DNA of 64,000 bases from Bugulina stolonifera (GCA_935421135.1 OW285197.1:8120223-8184222), one strand, 5' to 3'; positions 13,741 through 24,898 are shown, numbered from the stretch's first letter. Made by a program: numbers and translations. The notes: generated by a model from the letters alone, not told the origin.

Positions 13741-16077
13741 GTACACTTATAGAAAGTGTCACATGCACACAGTCAATATAATATAGTTTGACAGGTAGCG
13801 GACCCCACAAGTACTCTTATAGAAAGTGTCACATGCACACAGTCAATATAATATAGTTTGACAGGTAGCGGACCCCACAAGTACTCTTATAGAAAGTGTC
13901 ACATGCACACAGTCAATATAATATAGTTAGCGGTCCCCACAGGTGTTCTAATAGAAAGTATCACATGCACACAGTCAATACAATATAGTTTGACAGGTAG
14001 CGGTTCCCACAAGTGCTCTTATAGAAAGTGTCACATGCACCCAGTCAATATAATAGAGTTTGACAGGTAGCGGACCCCACAAGTGCTCTTATAGAAAGCA
14101 TGACATGCACACAGTCAATGTAATATAGTTAGACAGTTAGCGGTCCCCACAAGTGCTCTTATAGAAAGTATCACATGCACACAGTCAATATTATATAGTT
14201 TGACAGGTAGCGGACCCCACAAGTGCTCTTATAGAAAGTGACACATGCACACAGTCAATATAATATAGTTAGCGGTCCCCACAAGTGCTCTTATAGAAAG
14301 TGACACATGCACACAGTCAATATAATATAGTTAGCGGTCCCCACAAGTGCTCTTATAGAAAGTGACACATGCTCACAGTCCATATAATATAGTTAGCGGT
14401 CCCCACAAGTGCTCTTATAGAAAGTGACACATGCACACAGTCAATATAATATAGTTAGCGGTCCCCACAGGTATTCTAATAGAAAGTGTCACATGCACAC
14501 AGTCAATATAATATAGTTTGACAGGTAGCGGACCCCACAAGTACTCTTATAGAAAGTGTCACATGCACACAGTCAATATACATGTAATATAGTTTGACAG
14601 GCAGCGGACCCGACAAGTACTCTTATAGAAAGTTACACATGCACACAGTCAATATAATATAGTTTGACAGGTAGCGGACCCCACACGTGCTCTTATAGAA
14701 AGTGACACATGCACACAGTCAATATAATATAGTTAGCGGTCCCCACAAGTGCTCTTATAGAAAGTGACACATGCACACAGTCAATGTAATATAGTTAGCG
14801 GACCCCACAAGTGCTCTTATAGAAAGTGACACATGCACACAGTCAATATTATATAGTTAGTGGTCCCCACAGGTGTTCTAATAGAAAGTGTCACATGCAC
14901 ACAGTCAATATAATATAGTTAGACAGGTAGCGGACCCCACAAGTGCTCTCATAGAAAGTGACACATGCACACAGTCAATATAATATAGTTAGCGGTCCCC
15001 ACCGGTGTTCTAATAGAAAGTGTCACATGCACACAGTCAATATAATATAGTTTGACAGGTAGCGGACCCCACAAGTGCTCTTATAGAAAGTGACACATGC
15101 ACACAGTCAATATATAATATAGTTAGCGGTCCCCACATGCGCTCTTATAGAAAGTGACACATGCACACATTCAATATATAATATAGTTAGCGGACCCCGC
15201 AAGTGCTCTTATAGAAAGTGACACATGCACGCAGTCAATATATAACATAGTTAGCGGACCCCACAAGTGCTCTTATAGAAAGTGTCACATGCACGCAGTC
15301 AATATAATATAGTTAGACAGGTAGCAGTCCCCACAAGTACTCTTATAGAAAGTGTCACATGTACACAGCCAATATAATATAGTTTGACAGGTAGCGGACC
15401 CCACAAGTACTCTTATAGAAAGTGTCACATGCACACAGTCAATATAATATAGTTTGACAGGTAGCGGACCCCACAAGTACTCTTATAGAAAGTGTCACAT
15501 GCACACAGTCAATATAATATAGTTTGACAGGTAGCGGACCCCACAAGTGCTCTTATAGAAAGTGACACGTGCACACAGTCAATATAATATAGTTAGCGGT
15601 CCCCACAGGTGTTCTAATAGAAAGTGTCACATGCACACAGTCAATATAATATAGTTTGACAGGTAGCGGACCCCACAAGTACTCTTATAGAAAGTGTCAC
15701 ATGCACACAGTCAATATAATATAGTTTGACAGGTAGCGGACCCCACAAGTACTCTTATAGAAAGTGTCACATGCACACAGTCAATATAATATAGTTTGAC
15801 AGGTAGCGGACCCCACAAGTGCTCTTATAGAAAGTGACACGTGCACACAGTCAATATAATATAGTTAGCGGTCCCCACAGGTGTTCTAATAGAAAGTGTC
15901 ACATGCACACAGTCAATATAATATAGTTTGACAGGTAGCGGTCCCCACGAGTGCTCTTATAGAAAGTGTCACATGCACAAAGTCAATATAATACAGTTAG
16001 ACGGTTTGTGGACCCCACAAGTACTTTTATAGAAAGTATCACATGCACACAGTCTGTATAATGTCGTTAGACGGTTA

Positions 16078-16980
16078 ATACTATGAGTCCACAGCGCGTT
16101 CCTATGTGGCAGACTGTGTGGTCTTGGCCATTTTCCCTACTTTCCATCAACATTTTAATCACATTAATCCTCGCTGTACCCATACAAATTATGTATCAAA
16201 ATGAAGCCTAACACCTGGAGATCTATTAATAGAAACAAACCCGAGTCATCATGCATAGCCATTAGATGACAGCGAGATAGGCAAAACCTATTTTTATCAT
16301 TCTGCTAAAAACTCAATACTAAAATAGTATTATTTACCACGCAAGTACTCTATTTCCTATCAAAATTTAGTTAACATCATGCTAAAATTAGCTAAACATA
16401 CTTGGATCAGTGTTTGAACCAAGTTCTGGCCCCTCACAGCCAATAATTTCATCAATCAAACCGACAGCATCAAACCTATTGAAAGAGGCCATTTTTACTC
16501 TAAACAGCAAGTGCCAGGCCAGAGGATATACTATAGGTGTTTTCACAAATAAAAATCACAAGATGGCCGTCCAGCTCAGCTCCGAAGGGCTATTGGCCTG
16601 CGATTTTGGTTGGCCGGACGAAACCATTCTTAGCTCATCGGCACACCTGATTTCTTCACGCGAAAATGAGGACTTTGCGACCCTGTGACAGGTGTGTGCC
16701 CGAAAATATTTTTGTAGATCGACCTAGGTCTGAAGTTTAGTTCACGAAGACGTTTAATGTAGTTGTTTTCATCACCCAATTAAATCATTTGTATTAGCAC
16801 TAGAATCCTGGAGATTATATTGTGTCAACGCAAAAAAGTATGCTCTCACTAAATATTGCTTTACTTATACCACAAACCCAATAGTTTTGCTGTTATGAAT
16901 AAAAGACTGCAACTGCGAGTATGCTCCTCCTCAGGCCCCTGTGAAAAACATAGCTGCGAGTATACTCGTCCTCATGGCTG
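16078..16980. other. Non-repetitive spacer next to the satellite, promoter-like patch inside
   Basis: About 900 bp of unique sequence separates the main array from decayed monomers. Most is AT-rich. A patch at 16540-16720 is richer in G+C and CpG and contains GGCCAATAGCCC (CCAAT box, minus strand) and GCCATCTTG (YY1-like, minus strand; AAGATGGCC on plus). A 41-codon plus-strand frame starts at the ATG at 16563 and ends at the TGA at 16686. I see no matching downstream exons, so a promoter or 5' exon is possible but not shown. Confidence 0.35.
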
Positions 16981-16984
16981 AAAG

Positions 16985-17335
16985 TGTTAGCGGTCCCCAC
17001 AATAACTCTTCTTGATAGTAACACATGCACATAATCAATATAACATAGCTACACAGTAAGCGTTCCCCACAAGAACTATAACACAATGTATCACATGCAC
17101 ACAGAGGTCTCAATATACAATGTAGTTATACTGTTCATGGTCCCCACAATAACTATTATTGAAAGCATCACATGCACGCAGTCAATATAATATCATTATA
17201 CAGTAGGCGGTCCCCACAAGAACCTTTACATAACGAGTCACATGCACACATTCAATATAATATCAATAAACGGTTAACGGTCCCCACAATGACTTTTATG
17301 GAAAGTAACAGATGCACACAGTCAATACGATGTTT
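16985..17335. repeat. Diverged satellite monomers outside the main array
   Basis: Five degenerate monomers in the same orientation as the array. Each keeps the GGTCCCCACAA core and the CACATGCACAC...CAATATAA segment but differs at many positions, with extra insertions such as GAGGTCTCAATATACAATG. This is the older, non-homogenised edge of the satellite. Confidence 0.85.
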
Positions 17336-17424
17336 TTTCCTTCTAACATACAAGATCACTTCCTGTCAAGCGGTACCCGCAACTGCATTTCCATGCGCAA
17401 TGGAGAGACCTGCAGGAGATTATC

Positions 17425-17475
17425 AAAGTGGGGACCGCCACCTGCCAACCGTCATTAAAGTGGGGTCGCGTTTTT
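17425..17475. repeat. Inverted satellite monomer fragments
   Basis: GTGGGGACCGCCACCTGCCA followed by AAAGTGGGGTCGCG matches the reverse complement of the monomer core (GTGGGGTCCGCTACCTGTCA). It is therefore a decayed fragment in the opposite orientation to the array. Confidence 0.5.
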
Positions 17476-17688
17476 GCTTGACTCAAGACATACAGTTTTA
17501 CAGCACAGCAAAAACACGAAACAGGAAGTAGTAGAATTATTGTATCTCACGAAATAAAGAGAACAAGAATAAGCAACTCTAATATATATATATATGAGCA
17601 GACAACTTCCAAAATGCAGGTAATCACATGAAAATGCAAATACTGTCTATTCAATACTCCCATTTAGTTCAGTAGTGTGACTCCCACT

Positions 17689-18084
17689 CAATGTCACATA
17701 TTTCCCAAATTTTCTTGTAGTTCATGATGTCAATTACAAGTGAGAGGTGCTCTAAAACAAAGCAGGAGAAAAGAAAAAATTTAATTACATGTATATACAT
17801 GTTTATGTGGGTAATAGTGACAGGCCTATACCATAGCACATGACTAATTTTACCAAGTTGTCTCGCAGCTCATGATGCCAATTTCGAGCAAGAAGTTCAA
17901 TGAAGATTTCGGTAATGTTCACAGTGGTAGGACAGTACCTAGTTGTGACAATCCCGTTAGTAATGGCTTCTCTGATATAATATTGGAATTTGACTTCTAC
18001 AAAATGTACATGCTTTGTACTTTTGGTATTAGAAGTATTGTTGGCAATTGATATTATAGATTCATTGGTAACATACATGTACAT
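17689..18084 (-). CDS. Possible two-exon gene end, unrecognised
   Basis: Two minus-strand segments look like coupled exons. The upstream one ends ...RNWHHELRDNL at a GTAAAA donor (about 17857). The downstream one starts at a TTTTAGAG acceptor (about 17749), continues in phase as HLSLVIDIMNYKKIWEI and ends at a TGA near 17689-17691. The two peptides resemble each other weakly, and so does the DNA around them (TTCATGATGTCAATT against CTCATGATGCCAATT). No family is recognised, the 5' part is not found and chance frames are common at this base composition. Low confidence. Confidence 0.25.
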
Positions 18085-18156
18085 GCATACTTTGATGCTA
18101 GAAGCTTTCGGATTAGTAATGTCTGCTTACAGTTGACGGAGCAAGTAGCATCTTTG

Positions 18157-18188
18157 ACAGCATTATTAGGTTAACCTAATAATGCTGT
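18157..18188. repeat. Perfect 32-bp palindrome
   Basis: ACAGCATTATTAGGTT followed directly by its exact reverse complement AACCTAATAATGCTGT, with no loop. It lies in gene-poor DNA. Confidence 0.9.
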
Positions 18189-18189
18189 T

Positions 18190-19555
18190 TCTATCCCAAC
18201 CATGTACAAATGTGAGGTGGCTACTGTCTTTTTATAGAAACTGCGGTTGATTTTGGACAGTTCTTAGTTTAATTCAAGCTTATTTTTTAATAAAACTATT
18301 TACAAGCCAACTTATTTTCCTTGTTGTGGCTAATAATTTATGCAAACTGGTTCCTTGTCATAAAGTTAGATGTATCCCTTGTACCACACACTTATTTATG
18401 TAATACAGTAGTGTATGCAGATATCTATACTGAGCGCAGGCAAACAAAATGTGAAAATCCTGAGCATTCAATTTTTGCTCTGCATTCATTTTGAAAACAA
18501 TTAATCCATAGAAAAAACTTCATTAAACTTGTAATTTGGATGATTTGAAAAGGATTTTTGTGCGTGCGGGTTTGTCAGAGTTTTAAACTGGGTGATAGCA
18601 TGCAATGCAATGTAAATACTCATTACGCTAACTCAAGGCTAAATGTTTTATCGATGTAGGAGTCAAGGTACATGTACAGCAATTATGTTGAATGCTAAAC
18701 TATACAAGTTTTGCTACGTCAATGCGTTTTCAAAAATGTGTGAGATGTTGAATAAACGCATGCCAGTAGGTAATACAATTTACGGAGTGTAAATGCTGAA
18801 AGCGTGCAAATTTGTCACTCACATACATTCATCCAATCACATCCTCATATATTCACTGGAATCCCTTGATAACTCACACATAATACATTAACACGCTATG
18901 TTATAATTGGGCATGGTCAAGTTGAAAAGATAGTCAGGATAAGACAATTACCAAGTATGATTAGATTCTCCATCCGTATATTTCAGTAAGTTTTAAGTAA
19001 CTGGGTCTTAGAAAACTATAATTTATCATCAATTTCACAGCGAATTGTTGTAAAGTTGTAATTTAATTTTGCTTTGACAAAACCAATACCTGTAATGCAG
19101 CATCGACATAACATTAAAACTTTACAGGCGAGATGTACAGGTGGATGGTGTGACAATTTCCAGACCCACAATGAACCAGTGAGCATGGACAATGTATTGC
19201 TCATGTAAAAAAATTTTGGAATTTTTCAAATTTGTACCTAGGTAACATGCTACTCATATAATGGATATGTGAGGATGCACTGTCGCCCCAGTTGCCAGAA
19301 TAAAGTGACCTAAAAACACAACTTTTGAAAACTGGGCACTGTTTCCGTTTATGTTAGTTTGATGTCTACAAAGTGAATCTTTCTACCTCCGCGCTGAGCT
19401 TTTCTAACCTACTGGTTGGTGTTGAGTTCTAACCCCTGTTTACAAATTTTACAGGATACGTGTACATGTAGTTATTTGTTGTCAGATTGAAATTATTTTT
19501 TATAAATTTTGTAAAGTTCAAAAAATAGAATATTATAGCATGTATTATAATTATA
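18190..19555. other. Gene-poor AT-rich stretch
   Basis: I see no supported exon, RNA gene or structured repeat here, only short TACATGTA-type motifs and scattered minus-strand frames without plausible splice partners. Confidence 0.6.
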
Positions 19556-19557
19556 TT

Positions 19558-19735
19558 GTACATGTATTTTTAGCAAGGAATTTGTCTGTGAGCAGTCAGA
19601 GACTTGTTTCAAATCCATGAAAATACCGGTCCTTGATTGGGGTTTGAACCCGGGGTCTCTACGGCACCTAATCATCTAGCACAGTGACTGCGCACAGACA
19701 AATTCCTTGCTAAAAATACAATATAAATACATGTA
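19558..19735. mobile_element. Foldback element with a tRNA-like core
   Basis: The arms are inverted repeats: TTTTTAGCAAGGAATTTGTC at about 19567 and its complement GACAAATTCCTTGCTAAAAA near 19697-19716. They extend on both sides (CTGTGnGCAGTCA inward, ATGTA outward). The core on the minus strand contains GACCCCGGGTTCAAACCCC, a good tRNA B box / T-arm, preceded by TAGATGATTAGG, a poor A box. It may be a tRNA-derived SINE inside a foldback MITE, or a tRNA pseudogene captured between inverted arms. Confidence 0.6.
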
Positions 19736-19739
19736 CATG

Positions 19740-20995
19740 TATATAGAAAATGGCCCAACCCCCTAATATTATAATAGTATTATTGTAATATTGTCCATGG
19801 ATTTATAGAAGGATGTGTCCAGCTGTGTCCAGCTGTGTCCATTCAAAGACTAATACATTAAATACATAAACTAAACGAAGTAAATAATATTTTAGATCTT
19901 AAACATTAGCAACAATCACAGTGTTTGATTATTTACATGTACATTGTACTGAGGATAAGGATGTTTCAGGCTGAATGTTAATATTGCAAGGAAACAGAAA
20001 GACATTTTCAAATCACCTGCATAGTATGAAGCACTGCAAGTTATCAACTTTGTCTGTTCTAAATACTTTGTGAAGACTATTTCTCTGCTGGTAATATATT
20101 TATTGTAAGGGTAGTGAATAGAAACTCTCCAGCCTCTTTGGTTCTTGTGAAGTTAACAAGCTTCCTAGCATAATACCATTATATACTAATAAATTAAACA
20201 AAATGATATGTTATCATACTATTATTGGTATGCATCGTAGCACATGGATGTTGAAAAAATGAATGGATCTGTTCATGAAAACATACAATTTTGTACATTT
20301 CTGCTCTCTTCTCCAATATCTCGCGTACAACACATCTGTTAGCAGGTCTATATAATATATATTGTACATACCTTAATACCCATAATACCTTGGCACTGTT
20401 TACCTTACTGTTTCCTTTACCCATCAATCTGCCATAGTTCAAAATTTTCCTGTTCCTCTTTAATTTTATCAATAATAAACTTTTTCTTTAGCCATAGTTT
20501 ATTAATACCTACATACAATGTATATGTAGTAGCTGGGTTCATGCACTTTAGTGCCTAGCTCTTTCAGTGTACTCACTGTATAGGCCTGGTACATGTATTT
20601 ATATATAATTTCTATTCAGCAGTTTCAAGGGCAGTAATGATATACATGTATGGTGATAACCATATTTTAGACTCCCATAAACCTTCTAATAAATTTCATT
20701 ATCTCATCTCTGTATCTTTGATTAATTTATCCACACAATGCAAAAAATCCAATAAGTAATAAACATTTAATGCAATATGTGTCATTGAGACTAATTATTG
20801 TAAAACTTTTATTTGTTTAGAGCCTACACTGTACAGTGGATCTAGAGTGTTCCATGTACAGGTTGAAGAAAGAGAGTTTTGAGTTGCATATAGTAATGTT
20901 GTAGAGCTGCAGTTTGCTAATTCAGCATTCTACAATAGCAGCAAAGTGACAATCTGTCTCCGGAGTTGAACAAACTTCCTTTCTGCTGACTCTGA
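19740..20995. other. Gene-poor stretch; edge of the tandem gene duplication
   Basis: No supported gene. A short tandem GTGTCCAGCT repeat lies at about 19815. The segment 20331-20610 resembles 26200-26400 (shared TTTACCTTA..TTTC..TC.ATC, CATAGT.CAA.ATTT.CC.TGTTCC and TAGCTCTTTCAG/GACTCTTTTAG tracts). The duplication unit therefore begins here, downstream of the first four-Cys gene copy. Confidence 0.5.
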
Positions 20996-21002
20996 AAGTC
21001 AA

Positions 21003-22594
21003 TTAACCGCATACAATAAATGGGATGAGCTCGCATTCTCCAGTTATTTCATCACACACCTTTTTCAAGATAACGTCACATTGCCTTGTAGGAGGAGTAC
21101 CAGCATCTCTTCTCTTTCGCTCCTAAACAATACATGTAGTCTAAGTAATATACATGTACTACACATAACTACATGTACATATAAATAATACTAGTGTGCG
21201 ATAAATTGAAGCGTAATCTAAGTTGAGAGAAATTGTGTACGTCACCAAAATACATTATAAGACTGAGTACTGTTAAAGAAGTATTATTGTTGACGGAATC
21301 GAATTTAACGGAATACTATCATATGTAAGTTAGGGGTAGCAGTGGAAAAGTAGCTTCTAGTTCTAGGGCTATAATGTACCGGTTCTAGGTTTGTGTAGCT
21401 GCAGATCTGCGCTGACTAAATACTAATTATAAGTTGAAGGTAGCAGTAGAAAAGTAGCTTGGTTGATTTTAATATCGATTGAGAAGCTTCTAATTGTAAG
21501 GCATGGTAAATAAAAACGCAACAGAATGTTTGAATCAAGAAAGATGAATGGTTATCATCAACACATGTACCGTTAGAGGTGGAACGAGACAGCATTTTTG
21601 GTTTCGAGACAAGATTCGAGACACCACTTCTAAAGAATCCGAGACGAGACGAGACTGGGTTTTAGGTTTCAAGGGAATTTTCCTAAAAAGCTTGCCAAAT
21701 TTTATATATCTGCATGTTTGAACTCCAATAGTTTCAATTGCTACGCTGTAAACTCTGTATTTCATCGTTATGCACTTCAATAAAAGGTGTGAAATATATT
21801 ATGTATTCCATGTACATTACATTGCATGTACATGTACATGGGCACTAAAAAAATAATGTAATTTGACAAATTAGTATGGAGTTATGTTTCCTTTAATGAA
21901 ATAATCTCACGAGTAGACAACTTTTGGTAAGTACATAACATTGCATTATGGGAGTGGTGATTGACATTCGTTAGTAATTCTGTATGACTTGTAGTGATCG
22001 ACTAGTAGCTCAGCGTTAGCTGCAATGTTATTACTAGAAAATCAGTGCTGGGGATGTACATGTAGGTAGCATTACTAAATAATTTGAATAATAATTTTCT
22101 ATTTGATAGATTTATTGTTGATTAGCAATTAATTCTATTATAATTATTAATTTATTATAAATAAATATTATTAGTTGCTATTTGTTCTCCAGTCTCGAAT
22201 ACTAATTACCATCTTGAGACAACTTTCGAGACAAGGCAAGTCGATACGAAACTCGAGAAATCTCGAGTCTCGTTCCACCTCTATGTACCGTCATGTAGTT
22301 TTTTTTTAATTACATGTACAATCTTAATTTAATTTACATTGGAATACGGCTCTTCCATACAGATATCATTAGAATACCAGTTCTGTTTCAACTCATTACT
22401 GTAATACTCACCAGAATTGCCCTATTAGCCAACCTTTCTATAAATGGATTCATGTTTAACATATCAGAGATCCACAGCCATGTGATGACACAAGATTGAC
22501 CAATGAGGAGAAGGGTTACAATTACAGCGAAGCACTTGATAAATACAAATGATCTTCCCTGGTGTCAAGGTTTAGTGTCTTCTACCAACTGCAT
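21003..22594 (-). pseudogene. Four-Cys membrane-anchored peptide gene, copy 1 (nonsense codon)
   Basis: Minus-strand relative of the genes at 25.7 and 28.5 kb with the same two-exon plan. Exon 1 is 22594-22412 (183 nt), with donor CTG|GTGAGTATT. Exon 2 is 21122-21003 (120 nt), with acceptor TTGTTTAG|GAG and stop TAA. Exon 1 has an in-frame TGA at codon 10, where the other copies have AGA. No Met lies between it and the membrane segment, so normal translation would give only nine residues. The rest is intact: membrane segment around residues 20-38, then ERKRRDAGTP..., four cysteines spaced C-x7-C-x6-C-x7-C and a final Gly. A 710-bp hAT MITE sits in the intron. Either it is a recent pseudogene or the stop is a polymorphism or base error. 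Confidence 0.75.
21566..22291. mobile_element. hAT-type non-autonomous element (MITE) with 8-bp TSD
   Basis: The element is 21574-22283 (710 bp). It starts TAGAGGTGGAACGAGAC and ends with the exact complement GTCTCGTTCCACCTCTA. It is flanked by the perfect 8-bp direct repeat TGTACCGT at 21566-21573 and 22284-22291. Subterminal TTCGAGAC and CTCGAGA motifs recur near both ends. An 8-bp TSD and a TIR of the form nAGAGGTGG are typical of hAT transposons. No transposase frame is present. It lies in the intron of the first four-Cys gene copy, and the equivalent intron at 25.0-25.5 kb lacks it. Confidence 0.9.
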
Positions 22595-22599
22595 GTTGA

Positions 22600-23060
22600 C
22601 TCTGGTCTTGCCTCACTCAATGTGACGGATTGATTTGGGTTGTGTTTATATTAATATCTGATGTGTTGGAATATATTACATATGCTATGCGCAGTTATAA
22701 CAAGGAGCGTAGCTAGATTGGCAAGTTTACCCCATTGATCTTTTGGGTTGAAAGACCGAGGTTTTGGTCAGCTAGTACCACACAGTCATGCTTTATGCAT
22801 CCACAGTGTGAGCAAGCCACCCGGCCAGGACATGGCGGTGAAAGGTGAGCAGAGGTGAGCAAGTGTGAATAAGCAGTAAGCTAATCAATTTTGGCTTCAC
22901 AGTTGACATCAGCCTATGATTCTCTGTAGTCGAACTTTTCAAGATTATTCGGAGTTTTGTTTTACTAGTAGTTAAGGAATTTGGTATAGGAGTAGCATAA
23001 ATGTAAAATAATTGTTTCATGCTCCATGAATTTCTATGGACTCTATTATCTACAACCATA
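22600..23060 (-). promoter_or_regulatory. Conserved upstream region of four-Cys gene copy 1
   Basis: This sequence immediately 5' of exon 1 is shared with the regions 5' of the two other copies (25.74-26.13 and 28.50-28.87 kb). Shared blocks include CAAGGAGCGTAGCTAGATT, CTTTTGGGTTGA, GTCAGCTAGTACCACACAGT and AGTCGAACTT..CAAGA.TA.TC. Conservation across three copies fits a promoter plus 5' UTR, but simple common descent of the whole unit would give the same picture. A fragment reading TKLR...SSTTENHRLM is open here and in copy 3 but broken in copy 2. Confidence 0.45.
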
Positions 23061-23182
23061 GAACTATTCTATGTACATGTAATTATTGGTTTAGGATGTA
23101 TGTGAATGATTGTATGGATAAAGATTACTGACTATGAACCTACTACAACAAAGTAGTTAGAATGTTTAACGGTGTACTTGCG

Positions 23183-23488
23183 AAGGACTAGTCACACGGG
23201 TACGAAAGTGCCAACGAAACGTGAAACGACAACTCCAACTTATTCCCACCGAAACGACAGGCTGGACACATGGCTGACAATAAGAAGTTTTTTCGGTGAC
23301 TGAGGTCAATGGAATCGAGCGTAATATTCTATGCAGTCTTGTTACGAGAAAATAACAAGACAACTTCCGATCCAACACAGTTTGATGCTGAGCAAACGAC
23401 AACGAAACTACGTTTCAACTTCGATGAATTCGTTGGAGTTGTCGTCTCACGTTTCGTTGGCACTTTCGTGCCCGTGTAACTAGTCCTT
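23183..23488. mobile_element. MITE with ~57-bp terminal inverted repeats
   Basis: The left end AAGGACTAGTCACACGGGTA and the right end (complement AAGGACTAGTTACACGGGCA) continue as near-perfect inverted repeats through GAAAGTGCCAACGAAACGTG and ACGACAACTCCAAC. The core is about 190 bp and contains no gene. No clear target duplication was found. Superfamily unassigned. Confidence 0.8.
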
Positions 23489-23654
23489 AATTGTTTGCTA
23501 AATTGTCGGATTCCACAGATGGTACATGTAATTTCAGTTATGCTACATGGAAGCAAACAAAGTGCTGTTCATCAAAGTAATTTGTTTAATAATTCAACAA
23601 AAGTTCCAGACCTTTAATAAGACAGTGGCTTTTATCACTATTGCTCCAGTCGCC

Positions 23655-23886
23655 AAGGTCTTCGACCTTGCTTCCCAAGCTTCCTGCTAGGTTGAAACAT
23701 GCTCTTTCTCAGTAAATAGCAAGCAAGCATTGACTTGGGACCGCATGGGTTGTCTTGAGTAGTCATTGCACTACTAGTACCTGTTGATCTTTCATGTAAT
23801 GAGAAGACCTAGCACCACTCATAGGTTCTTAATTTTCGACAAGAGGTCGTTTAGGACAACATCACAGCGCCCCAAAAACCATTACA
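23655..23886 (+). mobile_element. Truncated LTR fragment, family 1, inverted
   Basis: It matches the reverse complement of the first ~230 bp of the LTR at 49565, including CATGTAATGAGAAG.CCTAGC, ACCACTCATAGG and the terminus AAAAACCATTACA. The rest of the LTR is missing. It lies upstream of four-Cys gene copy 1. Confidence 0.8.
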
Positions 23887-24361
23887 ATCTCAATAAAGAA
23901 CATCTACATCTACATGTACACTGTATAATGATATACAACATAGTGCGTTGTTGCATCCTTGTATTCAATGATTACTTGTTTGATGGCAATTACACACAAT
24001 TTTTAGAACAAATGCCAGATCTGTTTCCTTTACTTGGCTAGAACTTATGGTGGATCACTTCCTTGTAAATACAGTAGATGGTAGTGTAAAGGAATTATAG
24101 CATCTACTGATATGTACATGTAAGTATATGTACAACTACAAATAGGATATATTTACTGGTACAAGTTTTAAATTTTCTGATAGGTACATGAGTTTACAGC
24201 TGTGTTGGGGTCGGAGGGACTATGAGCTTTCGATTGGTTGCTACAGGATGGGGACCTTGCTCTGCTGTAGCATGGTGATTAGTAATGGGGTTTTATTCAG
24301 TTGTTCCAGTAGTTATAGTTTTGTTATACCAAAACTAAAACAATGTTTTGAGAGAACTTAC

Positions 24362-24495
24362 AAGTTCAAATACATCATGTCATAATGTTGAAACTTGGAA
24401 ATTACATCACCGTAGATTATATTGGTGAAAAGATTACCACCGTGGACCAGTGCAGCTGACTTGCTGATTGAGTACACATACACATTCACACAGTC
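24362..24495 (-). other. Exon-like duplicated segment, decayed
   Basis: The minus strand reads DCVNVYVYSISKSAALVHGG..., similar to the segment at 26892-27032, and ends at the same donor sequence AACTT|GTAAGTT. The acceptor side (GACGAATGGAG) lacks a pyrimidine tract, and the end phase differs from the better copy. It is probably a broken copy of a duplicated exon whose gene I cannot reconstruct. Confidence 0.3.
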
Positions 24496-24898
24496 CTCCA
24501 TTCGTCTGCGCTGCATCTTTCATTTTATTTACCTTGAGTTAGATTTCAAAATATTATATATTTCATAAATTTCAAAACCAATCATCTATTACAAAATTCA
24601 CAACACTTAAACTACCGATAAATTGAATGACAATTGTTTTACAAGTTAAAACTCAAGTTTTCTGGTTCTGGAATAAACTAATACAACAATTTTGATTAAA
24701 AATATTTGTCTGTCAGCAGGTGTAGGGCACATACTATGACTAAATAATTAGTACTACAATGTAAGAACACTTGTGGTATAAAGCAATTGCAACGCAATGT
24801 CTGCTCTAAAAGTGCTTATTTTTTTCATACAGATGTAGAATAAAAACACAATGTATATTTTTAGTCGAAATGTGCACAAATCTCGAGCTGACAGTCAA

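Larger units (their letters stand above)
1..16077. repeat. Large tandem satellite array, 62/70-bp monomers
   Basis: The whole stretch is head-to-tail copies of one monomer. The long form is 70 bp and contains the segment TTTGACAGGTAGCGG; the short form is 62 bp and has TTAGCGG there, so the two differ by an 8-bp indel. Both share the core CCCCACAAGT, CTTATAGAAAGTG and CACATGCACACAGTCAATA. At about 67 bp average this gives about 240 monomers. A few monomers carry small extras such as TATACATGTAATATAG or TATATAATATAG. Monomer variants recur in fixed order, so higher-order repeats exist. No gene is seen inside; the short minus-strand reading frames are products of the repeat. The left end lies outside the window. 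Confidence 0.97.

Noticed and set aside
1..16077. CRISPR array
   Set aside because: Direct repeats are contiguous 62-70-bp monomers without unique spacers, and the DNA is eukaryotic.
17172..17531. 119-aa plus-strand frame
   Set aside because: It overlaps decayed satellite monomers and inverted fragments; no splice or homology support.
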